Part shown: piece after piece, positions 61,105-64,000 of the stretch
Layout: every line of letters begins with the position of its first letter
Numbering within the stretch: position 1 is the first letter of the stretch
NCBI RefSeq assembly: GCF_030122845.1
Contig: NZ_CP126084.1
Location: 2,728,001 to 2,792,000, forward strand
Length of the DNA stretch: 64,000 nucleotides
Source of the DNA: Paenibacillus woosongensis
Lineage (GTDB): Bacteria > Bacillota > Bacilli > Paenibacillales > Paenibacillaceae
Direction of reading: 5' to 3'
Notes under the pieces: model-generated
Told to the model about the DNA's origin: nothing
The model's database searches: none
Seen by the model: the letters and a program-made list of their open reading frames with translations, nothing else
Position numbers and translations under genes: made by a program

Positions 61105-62097
61105 TCAATGTCTCGTTTCATATTCCTCTAGTTTGTGCAAAAATGAGGTGATTCTCCGCTCACTATCAAGTGCCCATTGTAACCGACTTTCTGTAAATGG
61201 AAATCTCTTGAAGGGGGATAGCACTAAATAAGTCGTAAACGGAAAACGCAACCAGACACGAATAAGTTTATAATCAGTTTTTTTCAGTTTCGCCACCTCG
61301 CGGTAACCATCCAAAATTGCTTTTGCGATCGAAAAATCCCATCGGTAATCTTTGCAAGAATTATAAATAACCCGATATAAATCATAAGCACGTAGATCGA
61401 CATGCAAAGTTTCGAAATCAATAAGGTACGTCCCGTTTTCATTCAGAATAAAATTACTCGGCCCCCCATCCCCATGACACAAGACTCCATTTTTTCGGGG
61501 ACTTTGTCGGTAAGACTCATATCCGCTGCTTCGCAACAATGCTTTCGCTTGGTTTGCATAACGCAGAATCTCTGGTCCATGCCGTTGGATAAATCGACTA
61601 ATAGGCAGACTAAAGCTATTTGTTTTTGCTTTTGCAATCTTTTTTTGAATATATTGTTGCCGTGAATGCAGCGTGGAATACCACATCCCAATTTGGCTGT
61701 GGGAAATGTCCCCCTTTAGCGCGTTTTGCCCTGCTTTATGAAACCTAGCTAAAGCAATACCACATGCACGCATATCTGTTAGTGAAAGCGGAGAAGGTTC
61801 TCTCCCAGAAATCCAAGGCGTTAGTACGAAGAACTCTCCCTTCTGCGAAATTGCATGAGGCTTTCGACCTTCCGGATTTTGTGGATTACGCCAAGCGAGG
61901 AGTGGACCACTGCGCTGGACGTGCATTAACATTCGATCAATCCATCGTAACCGTGCAATCTGTTTAGTCATGCGCTTCAAGCAGAATTTTCGCCCCTCTG
62001 GAGTTACAATTCGATATATTCCTCCACGAATACGTTTTTGTGCACTTGCCTTGATTCCAAACTGTTTCACAATCTTTTTAACATTGGTAGTACTCAT
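61105..62097 (-). CDS. CotS-type spore coat / aminoglycoside-phosphotransferase-fold protein
   Basis: The 330-residue protein has the kinase-like fold with KRIRGGIYRIVTPEGRKFCLKRM (N lobe), VLCHGDGGPSNFIL (catalytic loop HGD) and TYLIDFETLHVDLRAYDL (metal-binding Asp). Length and the YRVI/KAILDGYREVAKL end match CotS/YsxE-type spore coat proteins. GGGGAGG precedes the ATG, which follows the glycosyltransferase stop by one base. The CotSA-CotS order is the same as in Bacillus subtilis. Production in the mother cell is inferred. Confidence 0.83.
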   Translation of the reverse strand: MSTTNVKKIVKQFGIKASAQKRIRGGIYRIVTPEGRKFCLKRMTKQIARLRWIDRMLMHVQRSGPLLAWRNPQNPEGRKPHAISQKGEFFVLTPWISGREPSPLSLTDMRACGIALARFHKAGQNALKGDISHSQIGMWYSTLHSRQQYIQKKIAKAKTNSFSLPISRFIQRHGPEILRYANQAKALLRSSGYESYRQSPRKNGVLCHGDGGPSNFILNENGTYLIDFETLHVDLRAYDLYRVIYNSCKDYRWDFSIAKAILDGYREVAKLKKTDYKLIRVWLRFPFTTYLVLSPFKRFPFTESRLQWALDSERRITSFLHKLEEYETRH

Positions 62098-62098
62098 G

Positions 62099-63232
62099 CT
62101 ATGGCCTCCCCTGCTTCAAGTCCAAAAATAATGAAAGGTATTTCCTCGCTGTTACAGTCCATTTGTACTGGGCTGCAGTAACGCGGGCATTGATTGTTCG
62201 CTTTCTTGATTGTTCTGGGTTATTCCAAAATTCCTTGATGGCTCGGGCAATATGGACGCTATCAATAGAATTGATGATCTTGGCATTCTGGGGGGTTACA
62301 AATTCTTTCATTCCACCAGATGTTGTCGAAATAAGCGGAACGCCGTTTGCCATCGCTTCCAGTGCGACCAAGCAGAACGATTCCCTTTGGCTAGGATTAA
62401 TTACGGCTCCATATGAACCGTACATCCGTTGAACTGTTTTGTGTGGGGTTTTTTTCGCCCAACGAATTCGCTTCGCGACCCCTGCTTGTTTTGCCAAGTT
62501 GCGCAGTTTATTCCTATAACTCGCTTTGCCGCTTCCGACAATTGTTAAATGAACTTTGCTATTTTCCTGGGCTAAAAGGCCAACAGCTTTAATTAAGGGC
62601 TCAACTCCTTTTGATGGAATCAATCTTCCAACATAAAGCAGTTTGTGCGAAGCGCCTATTGATGAACCCTTCGGGGCAAGAGCAACGCCGTGGGGAATGA
62701 TAATCATTTTCTTTCCATCAGTTCGAGGATAAAGCCCTTTTGTTACTTTAGCCTGCCAGCGGCTCGGTACGATAATTCGATTTGCAATGCTTATCAGTGT
62801 TGACTGTTGTTTACCATGAAGCGAAGAAATGCCTTGTGACACCAATGAATGACAGGTGTAGACGATAGGCAGATTAAATCGGTCGCCTGCTGCCTTGGCA
62901 GTATTCGCAAATTCCGTACTATGCACATGAATAATATCAGGCTTGACTCCCACCTTAGCGGATGCGCTCTTTATGATTGCTTCGGCTTTGAATGATTGCT
63001 GAGCTCGATTAAAGTACTTCGAATTTTTTGGGAATCGGAGAATGCACAAATTGCTATTAGCATTTGATATCGTTAATCGATCCGAATTCCCGGGGCACAG
63101 AACCGTTACTATTGCGCCAAATTTGCTCAACATTCTCGAGAGCTGCGTTGCGACGATCCCGAGACCTCCGACAATTTTAGGTTCAAACTCATTTGTCATG
63201 ACCCATATTTTCAATCTACTCTCGTCCCCCAT
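62099..63232 (-). CDS. GT4 glycosyltransferase, CotSA-like spore coat protein
   Basis: AAGGAGG is directly upstream of the ATG; the product is 377 residues. Two Rossmann halves are seen: KIWVMTNEFEPKIVGGLGIV (N-terminal acceptor side) and KLLYVGRLIPSKGVEPLIKA with EAMANGVPLISTTSGGMKEF (EX7E-type nucleotide-sugar site; first Glu in QRESFCLVALEAMANG). It is followed with almost no gap by the CotS-like gene. It may glycosylate a coat component or polysaccharide. Confidence 0.85.
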   Translation of the reverse strand: MGDESRLKIWVMTNEFEPKIVGGLGIVATQLSRMLSKFGAIVTVLCPGNSDRLTISNANSNLCILRFPKNSKYFNRAQQSFKAEAIIKSASAKVGVKPDIIHVHSTEFANTAKAAGDRFNLPIVYTCHSLVSQGISSLHGKQQSTLISIANRIIVPSRWQAKVTKGLYPRTDGKKMIIIPHGVALAPKGSSIGASHKLLYVGRLIPSKGVEPLIKAVGLLAQENSKVHLTIVGSGKASYRNKLRNLAKQAGVAKRIRWAKKTPHKTVQRMYGSYGAVINPSQRESFCLVALEAMANGVPLISTTSGGMKEFVTPQNAKIINSIDSVHIARAIKEFWNNPEQSRKRTINARVTAAQYKWTVTARKYLSLFLDLKQGRP

Positions 63233-63428
63233 TTTCCACCTCCTTAGTGATGAGATATAAATACATATTATGTTGCCTGATCATTTTGGTTAGTTAATAA
63301 ATGTGATTGCATAGGCCCAAGGCTGATCTGGTTACTTTATTTTTCAGACCATAATTTGCAAATAAAAGATCAGTGATCCTGCCGAAGCTAGAATCATGTG
63401 GTTTGTGATATAACTTTTTATTATTTCT

Positions 63429-63584
63429 TCAAGTGGGTTGGTCTGCAACGGGGACTACAATCAGAGTCCCACGGTTGATTGTCAACTCCTGGTTTCTCAG
63501 CTGCTTGACCAGTCGCTGAGCTGCACGAATACTACCAACTCCCATGCCGTGAAGGCCGGCCACGAATAACATCGGCCGTACCAT
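63429..63584 (-). pseudogene. Aspartoacylase/succinylglutamate desuccinylase-family remnant
   Basis: A 51-codon minus-strand frame reads MVRPMLFVAGLHGMGVGSIR and later RGTLIVVPVADQPT. In intact enzymes the same region is xxxTAGVHGDEYEG...LRGTLIVVPVxNPPA; here the His of the zinc site is kept but the Glu of HxxE is lost, and no catalytic remainder follows. The rest of the 63.24-63.78 kb gap has no supported gene. Confidence 0.5.
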
Positions 63585-63753
63585 TGATTGGATATTTTTC
63601 AGCACGAGATAGCGAATTGTTTAAAACTATGTTCAATTACGGTCTTTCTTGATATTCTCTCCACAATGTAGCCATTTTTGTGTCATTAGACACTTCTTCT
63701 TTGCTTGCGCCGGTGGAATGGGTGATAGAGTTCACCAAGATCCTTAAAAAATA

Positions 63754-63784
63754 GAAAAAAACCGCGCAGAACACGGTTTTTTAA
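63754..63784 (-). terminator. Terminator of the right-edge gene
   Basis: AAAACCG (63758-63764) pairs with CGGTTTT (63774-63780); on the minus strand a T-rich tract follows. Confidence 0.65.
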
Positions 63785-63787
63785 GAT

Positions 63788-64000
63788 TTAAACATTCAAC
63801 CTCTGTTGGAGTATTGCGGCCAGTTCTTCGGCGGTATTCCAAACAATAGGACGAATCTCTTCTATTCTTACAGGAAGCTTCCCGGCATCGCTACTCTTCA
63901 TGATCCAGATCACCGGGATCTTCAAACCGAGCGCATATCCCGCGACAAAATACACCTCAGGGGATGGAGCGGTTAAATCTGCAATAACCAGTTTGCTGCC
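63788..64000 (-). CDS. C-terminal part of a nucleoside-2-deoxyribosyltransferase/TIR-like protein, partial
   Basis: Seventy codons of the gene are in the window, ending at TAA 63788-63790; the 5' part lies beyond the right edge. Visible sequence: SKLVIADLTAPSPEVYFVAG, YALGLKIPVIWI, and PIVWNTAEELAAILQQRLNV at the end. IADLT..(N/S)P.V.xxxGYA.xLxxPVI is the pattern shared by nucleoside 2-deoxyribosyltransferase-like, TIR-like and Sir2-neighbour nucleotide-binding folds, some used in phage defence. The missing N terminus is needed to decide. Confidence 0.6.
   Translation of the reverse strand, partial: GSKLVIADLTAPSPEVYFVAGYALGLKIPVIWIMKSSDAGKLPVRIEEIRPIVWNTAEELAAILQQRLNV

Overview
The window looks like a chromosomal segment of a spore-forming, low-to-mid G+C Gram-positive bacterium, most likely Paenibacillus or a close relative. 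The support is indirect: strong Shine-Dalgarno sites with many TTG and GTG starts, proteins with copper-amine-oxidase-N (stalk) domains, multi-domain secreted glycanases (a GH26 mannanase and a GH87-type alpha-1,3-glucanase), a CotS/CotSA-like spore-coat pair, a DUF3231 protein, a XerS-type recombinase, and sucrose genes of the scr type. I see no rRNA, tRNA, CRISPR array or intact insertion sequence.

Layout. 1-13 kb: a short UvrA paralogue cut by the left edge, two VOC proteins, a MocR/GabR-type regulator divergent from an aldo/keto reductase, a rifampicin phosphotransferase-like gene behind a promoter with an embedded inverted repeat, an AKR-SDR pair with an HxlR-type operator but only the first codons of the regulator, a DUF2200 protein and a CueP-like lipoprotein. 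13.6-18.8 kb: a VTT/TVP38 membrane protein, a compact type III polyketide synthase - methyltransferase - FAD oxidoreductase operon, and an ECF sigma factor with a probable anti-sigma partner. 18.9-24 kb: a decayed zone (GH2, AraC and other remnants) that also holds intact rarD, a TetR gene that may be leaderless, and a small repeat family. 24-30.5 kb: a DinG-type helicase, a membrane-anchored trypsin-like protease, XerS with a dif-like sequence beside it, a stalk-domain protein and a PNPOx-fold protein.

30.5-38.6 kb: a metal-resistance locus (CadA-type ATPase, CadC-like ArsR) with two neighbouring gene remnants, the GH26 mannanase with a cre-like site, and a double-HTH MerR protein divergent from an alpha/beta hydrolase. 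38.7-43.3 kb: a MarR - aryl-sulfotransferase-like - sulfonate/taurine-type ABC transporter operon, which reads as an organosulfur uptake and use unit. 45.8-51.5 kb: a complete sucrose operon (LacI regulator, scrB, scrK, scrA) with three GAACCGGTTC operators. 51.5-57.4 kb: a phosphodiesterase-like protein, a DUF421 protein and the large secreted GH87-type enzyme. 57.6-64 kb: DoxX, a cyclophilin lipoprotein, DUF3231, a second tyrosine recombinase with a LexA-like box in its promoter, the coat-protein pair, an aspartoacylase-family fragment, and a partial nucleotide-binding-fold protein at the right edge.

About ten gene remnants are scattered through the intergenic regions and were found by reading frames across stops. 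The least ordinary intact units are the sulfotransferase-ABC operon and the type III PKS operon. I found nothing I can call a wholly new system with confidence. Family assignments come from recognised motifs, not from database searches.
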